The notes: generated by a model from the sequence alone, not told the origin. DNA of 64,000 nt from CAVUAT01 sp963739545 (GCA_963739545.1 CAVUAT010000014.1:434001-498000), one strand, 5' to 3'. Positions 10,641-19,061 are shown, counted from the first letter of the stretch. A program made the numbers and translations.

Positions 10641-10658
10641 TGACGGCTATAGCCGTCA
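10641..10658. promoter_or_regulatory. 18-base perfect palindrome upstream of the PfpI-type gene
   Basis: TGACGGCTATAGCCGTCA is fully self-complementary. It sits 24-41 bases before the chosen start of the PfpI-like gene and about 55 bases before tRNA-Gln on the other strand. It could be an operator. No regulator can be assigned. Confidence 0.4.
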
Positions 10659-10713
10659 TGAATGCCCGCAAACGGCGATCGGGCGACCAATCCCGGACGT
10701 AGACTGGCCTCGA

Positions 10714-10785
10714 TCCGGGATGGTGTAGTCGGTAGCACGCGTGGTTTTGGTCCACGAAGCGGGGGTTCGAACCCTCCTCCCGGAA
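10714..10785 (+). tRNA. tRNA-Gln (anticodon TTG)
   Basis: A complete 72-base cloverleaf without an encoded CCA: acceptor arms TCCGGGA (10714-10720) and TCCCGGA (10778-10784) with discriminator A; a D arm; an anticodon arm CGTGG-TTTTGGT-CCACG with anticodon TTG, which reads CAA; and a T arm containing GGTTCGAACC. tRNA-Gln next to glmU-prs is a common actinobacterial arrangement. Here it lies on the strand opposite to glmU. Confidence 0.97.
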
Positions 10786-10810
10786 TTGGGGGTTCGGACT
10801 GCACCGCTGG

Positions 10811-11224
10811 TCAACCTCGGCGATTGTCGGCGTACGTCTCCGCCTCCCGCGCCAGCCGCCGCAGCAGCATCGGGAACGCGCGGCCGTAGGTCTCGGCCAG
10901 GGCCGGCTCCAGCGGGCCCGGGGCCTCCATTGCGATCGTCAGCTCGGAGCCCTCGTCCACCGGCTCGACGAGGTGGTGCAGGGTCATCGTCAGGCCGACG
11001 CGCCAGCTCCACGAGACGCCGGGGGTCACCTGGGTGACCTTCGCGGGGACGGGGATGACGCCGCCGAGGCGCGCGAAGCCCGTGCGGCCCTCCTGGACCT
11101 CGGGGTCGCCCAGGCGCCACGCGCCGCGCACGTGGGGCGCCCAGCGGCTCCACTCGCCCGGGCGTGCCATCAGCCGCCAGACAGCGTCGGGTGGAGCCAT
11201 CGCGGGCTCGCTCCAGGAGTGCAA
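10811..11224 (-). CDS. SRPBCC / polyketide cyclase-like protein
   Basis: A 137-residue START/SRPBCC-fold protein: MHSWSEPAMAPPDAVWRLMA at the start, WSRWAPHV in the first helix-to-strand region, and VSWSWRVGLTMTLHHLVEP in the central sheet, ending in a long helix (PALAETYGRAFPMLLRRLA). The fold makes a hydrophobic pocket for lipids or aromatic ligands; no substrate can be inferred. It lies 5 bases after the PucR regulator stop on the same strand, so they are probably co-transcribed. Confidence 0.78.
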   Translation of the reverse strand: MHSWSEPAMAPPDAVWRLMARPGEWSRWAPHVRGAWRLGDPEVQEGRTGFARLGGVIPVPAKVTQVTPGVSWSWRVGLTMTLHHLVEPVDEGSELTIAMEAPGPLEPALAETYGRAFPMLLRRLAREAETYADNRRG

Positions 11225-11229
11225 ACCGG

Positions 11230-12474
11230 CTACTCGGGCTCGGCTGAGGGGCGGCCCGCGACCTTGCCGCGCGTCGAACCGGGCTCGCCGGCCGGGCCCT
11301 TCGGCGGAGCGATCCCCAGCACCCGCATCGCCTTGAGGCCGAGGCCGAGCTTCTCGCGGCCCTCGGTCGAGGTGACGTCGTGGCCGCAGAGTTCCTTGGC
11401 CCGCTCGAGGCGGTAGCGAACGGTGTGGCGGTGGGTGAAGAGAGTCTGCGCGGTCGCGGCGACATTGCCGTCGTGGTCGAGGTAGGTCTCGACCGTGTTC
11501 ATCAGGTCCGTCTCGTACTGCTCGTCGTATGCGACCAGCGGCTCGACCGTCTCGGAGTAGAAGCGCTCGAGCTCGGCGGGATCCTCGCTCATCGCCGGCA
11601 GCAACAGCCGGTAGGCGCCGGTGTCCTCGAATGCGAGCAGCCGCATGCCCTCGGCCTCGCCCACGTTCGCGGCGAGCTTCGCCTCCTGGCCCGCCCGGTA
11701 GAGGTCGACGGGATCGCCGGCGCGACGGCTCTGCGAGACGGTGATGGCGAAGCCCGGCAGGCCCTCCTCGAGCTCCCGCGCGAGCGCCTCGGCCGCTCGC
11801 TGCAGGCGCGCGAGCTCCTCGGTCGGGACGACGGCGATGACCTCCGCCCCCTCACCGGAGTGCTCGGCCTCGGCGGCGAGCGCGCCCGGGCTGATCGCGC
11901 GCACGGCGCGCAGCGCCAGCGCCATCGCGCGGGCGCGCCAGTCTCCGTCCTGAGCCGACCGCGGTATCGCGCGGGCGATCAGCACACCCGCTCCACCCGA
12001 GAGGTCAGCGCCGAGCTCGCCCGCGCGAGCGGCGATGTCGCCGCGGTCGGTCACGTTGCGGCTGAGCAGCGAGCGGACGAAGTCCCCCGCGGCCTCCTCG
12101 CTCGCCCACTCGGGTGAGCGTGAGCGCTCGAGCTCGAGGCCAAGCAGCGTCGTGACCATCCGCAGCAGCGCCGGGCCGGGGTCCTCGTCCCCGCGGGGCC
12201 GCCAGCGCAGCTCACCGACCGGGCTGTCGGCGACGCGAAGGTCGATCGTGCTGGTCTTCTCGCCCCCGGCGAGCAGCTTGCTCTCCTCGTCGGGGGACGC
12301 GGCGGCGACTGCGAGCACCGCGCTCGAGCGGTCGATCAGCGCCACGCTCGCGTCCAGCACCTTCCCAGCAGCCCGCGCGACAGCGGGCAACCCGGCTCCC
12401 GACTCGATCGCGGCCGAGAGCTCCTCGAAGGCGGCGTCGGCGCTCTTGGCGCCGCGCTTGGACTGCGCGTTCAT
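11230..12474 (-). CDS. PucR-family transcriptional regulator
   Basis: A 414-residue regulator with the PucR/CdaR layout. The C-terminal helix-turn-helix is typical (YLDHDGNVAATAQTLFTHRH then TVRYRLERAKELCG), preceded by a GGDEF-like effector region and a GAF-like N-terminal half. Members control purine, sugar-acid or other catabolic genes; the target here may be the SRPBCC gene that follows. The last 25 residues (PPKGPAGEPGSTRGK...) are an extra basic tail. The ATG at 12474 has TAGAAT six bases upstream. Confidence 0.87.
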   Translation of the reverse strand: MNAQSKRGAKSADAAFEELSAAIESGAGLPAVARAAGKVLDASVALIDRSSAVLAVAAASPDEESKLLAGGEKTSTIDLRVADSPVGELRWRPRGDEDPGPALLRMVTTLLGLELERSRSPEWASEEAAGDFVRSLLSRNVTDRGDIAARAGELGADLSGGAGVLIARAIPRSAQDGDWRARAMALALRAVRAISPGALAAEAEHSGEGAEVIAVVPTEELARLQRAAEALARELEEGLPGFAITVSQSRRAGDPVDLYRAGQEAKLAANVGEAEGMRLLAFEDTGAYRLLLPAMSEDPAELERFYSETVEPLVAYDEQYETDLMNTVETYLDHDGNVAATAQTLFTHRHTVRYRLERAKELCGHDVTSTEGREKLGLGLKAMRVLGIAPPKGPAGEPGSTRGKVAGRPSAEPE

Positions 12475-12480
12475 CGCGAC

Positions 12481-12486
12481 ATTCTA
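12481..12486 (-). promoter_or_regulatory. Probable -10 element of the PucR-family gene (leaderless type)
   Basis: Minus-strand TAGAAT ends six bases before the ATG at 12474, with no purine-rich ribosome binding site between. Confidence 0.45.
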
Positions 12487-12525
12487 GGTTTGCCGGCCCG
12501 CCTGGGCAGCCGACGCCGTCAGGCC

Positions 12526-12789
12526 CTAGAACAACTCGGTGATGTCATTCCAGTAGTAGAAGATCGCGGCGCCGGCGAGGACGCCGACCAGAACCAGGGC
12601 GGCGAGGACGAACAGCGAGACGAACCCGGCCGCGAACTTCTCCCATCCGCGGCCATACGAGCCGAGAGCAGGCACCAGGATCAGCCCTACGAACGCGGCG
12701 AGCGAGACCAGCCCGGCCGCCCCGAAGAGGTAGTACTCAGTTCCCAGCGCCAGCAGGGGCGCCGCGACCGCTGTCAGGGCCTCGGTCAT
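12526..12789 (-). CDS. Small membrane protein of unknown function
   Basis: About 87 residues with two or three hydrophobic segments (YYLFGAAGLVSLAAFVGLIL and FVSLFVLAALVLVGVLAGAA) and a short aromatic C-terminus (FYYWNDITELF). I recognise no family. The ATG at 12789 lies inside the last 53 bases of the DedA-PAP2 gene on the same strand, so it is probably translationally coupled to it. Confidence 0.62.
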   Translation of the reverse strand: MTEALTAVAAPLLALGTEYYLFGAAGLVSLAAFVGLILVPALGSYGRGWEKFAAGFVSLFVLAALVLVGVLAGAAIFYYWNDITELF

Positions 12790-14260
12790 CAGGTTGCAGA
12801 TTGTTCCGTATGTGGACCGCCACAAGCGCCACGGCTGCGATCAGCGCGAAGGCGGCAGCGCCCAGGCCCCATCCGCCGGACACGTCGCTGAGCCAGTGGA
12901 CGCGGAGGTAGACGCGGGAGAGGCCGATCAGCGCCGTGGCGGCGAGCCCGCCGACGATCAGGGCCGTCCGCCTCGTGATCGACGGGTCGATCCGGAACGC
13001 GAACGTGACGGCGGCCCACGTATAGAGCGTCGAATACGCCGCGTGGGCGCTGGGAAACGCCGAGCCGTCGGACTCCACCAGGGGATCGGGCGGCCGCGGC
13101 CGGTCGGTCGCGTCCTTGATCAGATCGACGCCGACGAACACGGTCAGCGTGCCGAGGACCACGACCACGAGCTCCACCCAGCGGCGGGTGAGACCGAGCC
13201 ATACGGCCGCCGCCAGGGCCAGCGGAAGCACGACGAAGCCCGAGCCGAAGACAGTGACGACCTTCGCCACGTCGTCGAGCCAGCCCATCCGGATGTCGTC
13301 GGCGAAGCGGAGTGCCATCTCGTCCCCGCCGGTGGGTGCCGGGGCGCCGGCGACGATCGACCAATAGGCGATGAGCACGAACAGCCCGACCGAGGCGGTC
13401 GCCATCAGGGTCGTCAGCTCGAGGCCGAGGCCGCCCGGGGTCAGGCGCTGATAGAGGAAGACCGCCTGCGGACGCAGCCTGCGCGCCGCGGCCAGGACGG
13501 GGCGAAGCACCCGCCGCTTCTCCATCTCGGCGGCGATGTGATCGCGATTTGACTCCTCGCGGAGGTAGCGAACGGCGACCACGATCGCGACCACGAACCC
13601 GACGAAGAAGCCGAACCAGATCAACCCCGTGCCGACGATGCTCGCGACCTTGTCGAGGCTCTGCGAGGCGAAGTAGCCGATCAGGATGAAGGTGGTGGCC
13701 CAGAGCCCGGTTCCGATGATGCTGTACGGCGCGAAGTTGCTGTACGGCATCTTGCTGGTGCCGGCGATGAACGGCGCCAGCGCCCGCACCAGCCCGATGA
13801 AGCGGCCGATGATGATCGTCTTGCCGCCGTGCTTGGCGAAGTAGTCCTCGACCTGCTTCAGGCGCTCGCGCGTGATCCGCACCCGCTCCCCGTGCTTGAT
13901 CAGGAACTCGCGCCCGAGACGGGCCCCGAGCAGGAAGCTGACCGTGTCGCCGAGGAAGGCGGAGAGCCACGTGATCGCGAGGATCAGCGGCAGCGAGATG
14001 TCCCCTTGGCCGGCCACGGCCCCGCCGAGCAGCACCGTGAACTCGCCCGGCGCGACGAGCCCGACGAACGCCCCCGTCTCGAGGAAGGCGAGGATCGCCA
14101 CCAGCCCGTAGGTCCACGCACCGAGCCCCTCCGAGAGGTCCTCGATGATCTTCTCGATGTCGAAGCTCGGGAGCTCGTCGCGGAAGGCGAAGAAAAGGAT
14201 CAGCAGCACCGCGCCGACGAGCAGCTTGAGCGTGCGCCCGCTGACCGGAAGCCTGCTCAT
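12737..14260 (-). CDS. DedA-family membrane protein fused to a PAP2 phosphatase
   Basis: About 507 residues. The N-terminal half is DedA/SNARE-associated (VTWLSAFLGDTVSFLLGARLG-like region and GRFIGLVRALAPFIAGTS, residues about 45-220), a family linked to undecaprenyl-phosphate or phospholipid flipping. The C-terminal half has all three PAP2 motifs: KDATDRPRPPD, SAFPSAHAAYS, and SRVYLRVHWLSDV. The fused enzyme could dephosphorylate and flip a polyprenyl or phosphatidyl lipid; this is inference. The ATG at 14260 follows GGGAGG by seven bases, so this gene has a normal leader, unlike several neighbours. Confidence 0.9.
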   Translation of the reverse strand: MSRLPVSGRTLKLLVGAVLLILFFAFRDELPSFDIEKIIEDLSEGLGAWTYGLVAILAFLETGAFVGLVAPGEFTVLLGGAVAGQGDISLPLILAITWLSAFLGDTVSFLLGARLGREFLIKHGERVRITRERLKQVEDYFAKHGGKTIIIGRFIGLVRALAPFIAGTSKMPYSNFAPYSIIGTGLWATTFILIGYFASQSLDKVASIVGTGLIWFGFFVGFVVAIVVAVRYLREESNRDHIAAEMEKRRVLRPVLAAARRLRPQAVFLYQRLTPGGLGLELTTLMATASVGLFVLIAYWSIVAGAPAPTGGDEMALRFADDIRMGWLDDVAKVVTVFGSGFVVLPLALAAAVWLGLTRRWVELVVVVLGTLTVFVGVDLIKDATDRPRPPDPLVESDGSAFPSAHAAYSTLYTWAAVTFAFRIDPSITRRTALIVGGLAATALIGLSRVYLRVHWLSDVSGGWGLGAAAFALIAAVALVAVHIRNNLQPDDRGPDSGRGAPAGAGN

Positions 14261-14312
14261 CAAGAAACCTCCCGGCGGGGCAAACGCCGACTGATGAGGA
14301 CCCGGTGGGGTC

Positions 14313-15194
14313 TCATCCCTCCTCCACCGGGCCGACCTCGGCATCCGCCGGCAGCGGGCCGGTGGCTACGGCAGTCGGGAAGCGCTCGGTCAGCTCCGCG
14401 GCGGCGCGCTCCGCGGCGGCTCGGTCACCGAACAGGCCGAACGCCGTCGGCCCCGAGCCGGTGACCATCGCGTGCGCGGCGCCGGCCTCGCGCAGCGCCG
14501 CGAGCGGCTCGGAGATCTCGGGTCGCAGCGAGATCGCAGCCGGCTCCAGGTCGTTGACGAGGAGCTCGGGATAGGTGAGCGGCGAGGCGCCATCGGCGAC
14601 TGCATCGCGAAGCTTTCGCCGGAGCACCTCGAGCTCGGCCTCCACCCGGTTGGCGCCGAGACGGTCGGCCTCGGCATAGACCTCGGGCGTGGTCAGGCCG
14701 GCCGTCTGCGGGATCAGCACGACGCCGTGATCGCCGGGCGGCTCGATCGGCTCGACGACCTCGCCCGCGCCGGAGACGAGGCACGGTCGCGGCTGGATCT
14801 GGGAGGGCACGTCGGCGCCGACCGAGGCGGCGAGGGCCCGAATCCCGTCGAGCTCGCCCCGGGCCAGGCGCAGCACCGCCGCGGCGTCGGCGCTGCCGCC
14901 GCCGAGCCCGGCCGCGATCGGCACCCGCTTGTCGATCTCGACGCGAAGCGGCGGCGACTCCCACCCCTGCTCGCGCAGGAAGGCGAGCGCCTTCTCGACC
15001 AGGTTCGGCCCGGGGATGTCGGGGCAGACCACCTCGTCGCCCGGCCCCTCCCACTCGCTGACCCGCAGCTCGTCGGCGAGCTCGAGCGGCTCGAAGATCG
15101 ATCCGATCTCGTGCAGGCCGTCCTCGCGCGTCGGCCCCACGAACAGCGAGAGGTTCAGCTTCGCCGGGGCGCGGAGGGTGACCACGGCGCTCAT
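14313..15194 (-). CDS. ispE: 4-diphosphocytidyl-2-C-methyl-D-erythritol kinase
   Basis: IspE phosphorylates CDP-ME in the MEP pathway for isoprenoids. The 293-residue GHMP kinase has the N-terminal PAKLNLSLFVG, the ATP loop AAGLGGGSADAAAVLRL (about residue 93) and the C-terminal MVTGSGPTAFGLF. It overlaps the rsmA stop by four bases, the usual rsmA-ispE pairing. The C-terminus is extended by a short acidic tail. Confidence 0.95.
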   Translation of the reverse strand: MSAVVTLRAPAKLNLSLFVGPTREDGLHEIGSIFEPLELADELRVSEWEGPGDEVVCPDIPGPNLVEKALAFLREQGWESPPLRVEIDKRVPIAAGLGGGSADAAAVLRLARGELDGIRALAASVGADVPSQIQPRPCLVSGAGEVVEPIEPPGDHGVVLIPQTAGLTTPEVYAEADRLGANRVEAELEVLRRKLRDAVADGASPLTYPELLVNDLEPAAISLRPEISEPLAALREAGAAHAMVTGSGPTAFGLFGDRAAAERAAAELTERFPTAVATGPLPADAEVGPVEEG

Positions 15195-15982
15195 CGGAGC
15201 TCAGCTCCCAGCCGCTCGAACTGCGAGGGCGAGAGCGCCTCGGCACGTGCGTTCGCGGGCAGCCCGATGCGCTCGAGCGCGGCACGAACCTGCTCGATCC
15301 TTCCGGGCTCGGCGAGCTCGAGCGAGCGGGCGAGCGACTTGCGCCGGTGCGCGAAGGCGGCGCGCACCAGCGCCTCGAGCGCCGGCGGCGCGGCGGGTCC
15401 GCGGCGAGTCATCTTCAGCAGCGCCGACTCGACACGCGGCCGTGGCGTGAACACCGCCGGGTCGACAGTGCGGACCAGGCGGACCTCGCACGCGATCTGG
15501 GCGACGACGCTCGGCGACCCGTACTCGCGCGTGCCCGGCTCGGCGCGCAGGCGCTCCGCGATCTCACGCTGCACCATCACGAACCAGGAGCGAAGCGAGG
15601 GCAGCTCGGCGATCGTCCTCAGCAGCAGCGGCGTCGCGATCGAGTACGGCAGGTTCGCCACCAGGCGGTCCGGCGGCGGGTCGAGCGCGGCGAGATCCAC
15701 CTTCATCGCGTCGCCCCAGTGCAGCTCGACGTTGCCGGCCTCGGAGGCGAGCGGGCCGAGCACGTCGCGCAGGCGCTCGTCGTACTCGACCACGTGCACC
15801 CGGGCGGCGCTCGGCGCGAGGCGCTCGGTCAGCGCCCCGCCGCCGCCACCGATCTCGAGCACCACGTCGGAGGCCTCGACGCCGGCGTCGCGGACGATCG
15901 AGTCCAGGAGGTTCGTGTCGGCGAGGAAGTTCTGGCCCAGGCGCCGCTGCCTGGCGCTCGCTCGCGGCTTGCCCTTGACCAC
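15191..15982 (-). CDS. rsmA: 16S rRNA (A1518/A1519-N6)-dimethyltransferase
   Basis: RsmA/KsgA dimethylates two adenosines in the 3' hairpin of 16S rRNA during 30S maturation. The 263-residue protein shows GQNFLADTNLLDSIV at the start, the SAM loop VLEIGGGGGALTERL and the catalytic motif NLPYSIATPLL. The SAM loop is unusually Gly-rich compared with the common GPGLG form. GTG 15982 has TAGACT seven bases upstream. It is coupled to ispE. Confidence 0.95.
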   Translation of the reverse strand: MVKGKPRASARQRRLGQNFLADTNLLDSIVRDAGVEASDVVLEIGGGGGALTERLAPSAARVHVVEYDERLRDVLGPLASEAGNVELHWGDAMKVDLAALDPPPDRLVANLPYSIATPLLLRTIAELPSLRSWFVMVQREIAERLRAEPGTREYGSPSVVAQIACEVRLVRTVDPAVFTPRPRVESALLKMTRRGPAAPPALEALVRAAFAHRRKSLARSLELAEPGRIEQVRAALERIGLPANARAEALSPSQFERLGAELR

Positions 15983-15989
15983 GAGGCGC

Positions 15990-15995
15990 AGTCTA
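15990..15995 (-). promoter_or_regulatory. Probable -10 element of rsmA-ispE (leaderless type)
   Basis: Minus-strand TAGACT ends seven bases before the GTG at 15982. The short tatD-rsmA gap contains no Shine-Dalgarno sequence. Confidence 0.45.
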
Positions 15996-16021
15996 CGGAC
16001 GGCCTGGGTCCACCACGCGGT

Positions 16022-16789
16022 CTACCAGCCGAACACGCGCGCGGCGTTCGCCTCGACGGTTCGCTCGAGCTCCGCGTAGGAGACCCCGCGCACCTCGGCG
16101 ATGCGCTCGGCGGTCGCGACCACGTTCGCCGGCTGGTTCGGCTTGCCGCGAACCGGCTGCGGCGCCAGGAACGGAGAGTCCGTCTCGACGAGCAGGCGGT
16201 CCTCGCTGACGAGCGTCGCGGCCTCGCGCAGCCCTTCGGCCTTCGGGTAGGTCGAGTTGCCCGCGAAGGAGCAGTACCAGCGGTTTGCCGCGGCGCGCTC
16301 GGCCCATTTCGGGTCGGCCGAGAAGCAGTGCAGGATCACGTCGGACCTGGCGGCCTTCTCCAGGGTGTCGAAGATCTCGGTCACCGCGTCGTCCGAGCCC
16401 TCGGCGTCGCGCATGTGGATCACGACCGGCTTGCAGACAATCGAAGCGATCTCGATCTGGGCGCCGAACGCCCGGCGCTGGTCGGCCGGACGCGAGCGGT
16501 CGCGGTAGAAGTCGAGCCCGGTCTCGCCCACCGCCACGACCTCATCGCGGCGGGCGAGCTCGCTGATCCGGCCCGCGGCCTCGTCGTCGAAGCCGTCGGC
16601 ATCGTTGGGATGGCGCCCGACGCATGCGAAGACCGCCTCGTGCGCCGCGGCCAGCTCGATCACGCCGGGATTGGAGTCATCCCCGAGCCCGACGCTGAGG
16701 ATGCGGTTCACCCCGGCGGCCTCGGCGGCGGCGATGATCTCCGCGTCGGGCGGCTCACAGAGTGCGATGTGCGCGTGGGAGTCGACCAC
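16022..16789 (-). CDS. tatD: TatD-family metal-dependent hydrolase (DNase-like)
   Basis: A 255-residue TIM-barrel amidohydrolase. Visible metal ligands are VDSHAHIAL at the start, GETGLDFYRD, HMRDAEG, HCFSADP, and ETDSPFLAPQPVRGK near residue 205. TatD proteins act as 3'-5' exonucleases or deoxyribonucleases; the substrate is not certain here. GTG 16789 has TAGACT six bases upstream. It sits in the classic metG-tatD-rsmA-ispE order. Confidence 0.93.
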   Translation of the reverse strand: MVDSHAHIALCEPPDAEIIAAAEAAGVNRILSVGLGDDSNPGVIELAAAHEAVFACVGRHPNDADGFDDEAAGRISELARRDEVVAVGETGLDFYRDRSRPADQRRAFGAQIEIASIVCKPVVIHMRDAEGSDDAVTEIFDTLEKAARSDVILHCFSADPKWAERAAANRWYCSFAGNSTYPKAEGLREAATLVSEDRLLVETDSPFLAPQPVRGKPNQPANVVATAERIAEVRGVSYAELERTVEANAARVFGW

Positions 16790-16795
16790 GCGGCG

Positions 16796-16801
16796 AGTCT
16801 A
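16796..16801 (-). promoter_or_regulatory. Probable -10 element of tatD (leaderless type)
   Basis: Minus-strand TAGACT ends six bases before the GTG at 16789. Confidence 0.45.
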
Positions 16802-16827
16802 GGCGGCGGCCGGCTGGGCGCCGGGTG

Positions 16828-17256
16828 CTACTTGAAGCGGTATGTGCGCCTGTCGGTGTCGGTCTCGCCCGTGGTCGGGTCCGTGGCGGTGACCGTGACC
16901 TTCAGCTTGAACTTCCCGGTGTCGGCCTTCAGGCTCTTGAGCAGCGGACCGTTCGGCTTCAGGATGACACCGGCAGGGGCGCCCGCCGCGATGCTGCCGC
17001 TGAGGCTGCCCCTGAGCTTGCCGCCTGGGCCCTCGAGCAGGTCCGAGACGGTGACGTCGCAATTCACGGCGCAGGCAAAGGAGTAGGTCATCCGCTTGCC
17101 GACCTTGAGCTTCTTCGGGCCGACGAAGTTGACGAGTGTCTCGGCGGATGCGGACGCCGGCGGTGCCGCGGCGCTAAGCGCCGGCGGAGCCGCGAGGGCG
17201 ATCACCGCGGTGGCGGCTGCGAGTGCCGAGAGTGCCCTGCGCTTCACGGGCGCCAC
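16828..17256 (-). CDS. Secreted protein of unknown function
   Basis: A 142-residue protein with a clear Sec signal peptide (basic KRR, a hydrophobic ALAAATAVIALAAPPAL stretch and Ala-rich cleavage region ending near SASAE). The mature part is beta-rich (GKRMTYSFACAVNCDVTV... KFKLKVTVTATDPTTGET), similar in style to Ig-like exported domains, and has two Cys close together (CAVNC). I do not recognise a named family. It lies between metG and tatD on the same strand. GTG 17256 is the start. Confidence 0.75.
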   Translation of the reverse strand: MAPVKRRALSALAAATAVIALAAPPALSAAAPPASASAETLVNFVGPKKLKVGKRMTYSFACAVNCDVTVSDLLEGPGGKLRGSLSGSIAAGAPAGVILKPNGPLLKSLKADTGKFKLKVTVTATDPTTGETDTDRRTYRFK

Positions 17257-17287
17257 GTTACTCGATTCGGCCGCCGGAAAGCGCAGC

Positions 17288-18781
17288 TCACTGCAGCTTC
17301 GGAAAGAGCGGGGAGAGCCCCCCGAGGGCCTGGCCGCCGCCTCGCGAGCCGAACTCCTCGAGCCCGCGGCCGGGCTCGGCGAGGGCGTCGAGCAGGCGCG
17401 AGGTCGCGTCCGGCATGTAGGCGTGCAGGAACAGGGTCACCACACGCAGGCCCTCGGCAAGGCCGTATAGGACGGAGTCGAGGCGCGCGGCCTTCGCATC
17501 GTCCTTGGCGAGCTTCCAGGGGGCCGTCTCCTCGACGTACTGGTTCAGCCTGCGAACGAGCTTCCAGACCTCCTCAAGGGCCTGGGTCAGCTCGGCCTCG
17601 TCGAGCAGCGCCTTCAGCCGATCGGGCGCGCCATCGAAGTCAGCGGCAAGCTCGGGCTCGGCGTCCGCTTCGGGGACGACACCGTCGCGATAGCGGCCGA
17701 TCATCGACAGCGTGCGATTGACGAGGTTCCCGTATTCGTTGGCGAGCTCGGTCTCGTAGCGGGCCTCGAAACCCGCGGTCGAGATCTGACCGTCCTGGCC
17801 GAAGGAGACCTCGCGGAAGCAGTAGTAGCGCAGGGCGTCGGCACCGAACATCTCGATCACCTTGTCGGGGTCGAGCACGTTGCCGAGGCTCTTCGACATC
17901 TTCTCGCCCTCCATCAGCAGGTAGCCGTGGATGAACATCCGCTTCGGCACCTCGATCCCCGCAGCCATCAGGAACGCCGGCCAATAGATCGCGTGGAACT
18001 TGAGGATGTCCTTGGCGAGGATGTGGGTCGCGGGCCAGAACTCGCCCGTGAGGTCCTTGTCGTCGCGCGCGTAGCTGAGTGCCGTGTAGTAGTTGAGGAG
18101 CGCGTCGAACCAGACGTAGATCACCTGGTCCGGATCCCACGGCACCGGCACCCCCCACTTCAGGGTCGGGCGCGAGAGCGAGACGTCGTGCAGGCCCTGG
18201 CGAATGAAGGCGAGGGCCTCGTTGCGGCGGAAGTCGGGCTGGACGAACTCAGGGCGCTCGGCGTACAGCTTCTCGAGCGGCTCTTGGAAGGCCGACAGCC
18301 GGAAGAACCAGTTGTCCTGCTTCTCGCGGGTCAGCTCGATCTTGTGGATCGGGCAGCGGTTCCCGTCCTCGATCTCGGACTCGGTCTTGAAGTCGGCGCA
18401 GCGCGGGCAGTACCAGCCCTCGTAGGTGCCCTCGTAAACGTGGCCGTTGTCGTGGACCCGCTGCACGACCTCCTGGACCCGCGACTGATGGCCTTCATCG
18501 GTTGTCCTGATGAAAAAATCGTTGGACGCGTTGACCTTCGCCGCCATCTCCTTGAAGCGGGGCGCGAGGCGGTCGCCGAGCTCGCGCGGCGTCACGCCCT
18601 CGCGCTCGGCCTGCTGCGCGACGGGCTCCCCGAACTCGTCGGTGCCGGTGAGGAAGAACACGTCCTCGCCTCGCTGACGGTGGTGCCGGGCGAGGATGTC
18701 GGCGGCGATCGTCGAGTAGGCGTGGCCCAGGTGGGGCTCGCCGTTGACGTAGTAGATCGGCGTGGTGACGTAGAAGCTCAC
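17288..18781 (-). CDS. metG: Methionyl-tRNA synthetase
   Basis: Charges tRNA-Met. The 497-residue class I synthetase has YYVNGEPHLGHAYST (HIGH motif, residues about 10-25), the zinc knuckle CPRC...CPIH around residue 125, the WFDALLNYYTAL strand and EKMSKSLGNVLDPD (KMSKS, about residue 295), then the anticodon-binding helical domain. It lacks the C-terminal tRNA-binding dimer domain, as in short MetG forms. GTG 18781 has TAGATT six bases upstream. Confidence 0.97.
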   Translation of the reverse strand: MSFYVTTPIYYVNGEPHLGHAYSTIAADILARHHRQRGEDVFFLTGTDEFGEPVAQQAEREGVTPRELGDRLAPRFKEMAAKVNASNDFFIRTTDEGHQSRVQEVVQRVHDNGHVYEGTYEGWYCPRCADFKTESEIEDGNRCPIHKIELTREKQDNWFFRLSAFQEPLEKLYAERPEFVQPDFRRNEALAFIRQGLHDVSLSRPTLKWGVPVPWDPDQVIYVWFDALLNYYTALSYARDDKDLTGEFWPATHILAKDILKFHAIYWPAFLMAAGIEVPKRMFIHGYLLMEGEKMSKSLGNVLDPDKVIEMFGADALRYYCFREVSFGQDGQISTAGFEARYETELANEYGNLVNRTLSMIGRYRDGVVPEADAEPELAADFDGAPDRLKALLDEAELTQALEEVWKLVRRLNQYVEETAPWKLAKDDAKAARLDSVLYGLAEGLRVVTLFLHAYMPDATSRLLDALAEPGRGLEEFGSRGGGQALGGLSPLFPKLQ

Positions 18782-18787
18782 CAGGCG

Positions 18788-18793
18788 AATCTA
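18788..18793 (-). promoter_or_regulatory. Probable -10 element of metG (leaderless type)
   Basis: Minus-strand TAGATT ends six bases before the GTG at 18781. It overlaps the stop codon region of the upstream RemA-like gene. Confidence 0.4.
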
Positions 18794-18794
18794 G

Positions 18795-19061
18795 CTACAG
18801 AAGTTTTTCTTGGCCCTTCGCGGCCCGGCGCTTTCGGGGGATGCCGGCGGCGTCGGTCAGCGCCTCCTCGATCTCGCGCAGGATCGCGCGCTCGGATCGC
18901 GAGGCCACGATCGGCTCGTCCATCCCCTCGACGTGGACGAAGGTGCGACGGCCGTCGCCGCGGTCCTTCGGGTCGAGCGGGACGAGGGCGTAGACGCGGT
19001 CGGCCCGGGCGAACTTGCCGTAGCCGAGGGAGACCATCCGTGGCTCGCGCTTGGTGGCCAT
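18795..19061 (-). CDS. RemA-like (DUF370) DNA-binding regulator
   Basis: An 88-residue protein whose first half follows the RemA/DUF370 pattern: VSLGYGKFARADRVYALVPL, then a loop and a strand ending EPIVASRSERAILREIEEAL. In Bacillus RemA activates biofilm matrix genes; its role in actinobacteria is not defined. The C-terminus is Lys/Arg-rich. It lies between rsmI and metG on the same strand, so it may be a local regulator or part of that operon. I assign it by pattern, not alignment. Confidence 0.6.
   Translation of the reverse strand: MATKREPRMVSLGYGKFARADRVYALVPLDPKDRGDGRRTFVHVEGMDEPIVASRSERAILREIEEALTDAAGIPRKRRAAKGQEKLL

Noticed and set aside
14472..17086. Long plus-strand open frames opposite ispE, rsmA and tatD
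   Set aside because: They cover three clearly conserved minus-strand genes and show only low-complexity Arg/Gly/Ala-rich translation typical of antisense frames in high-GC DNA.
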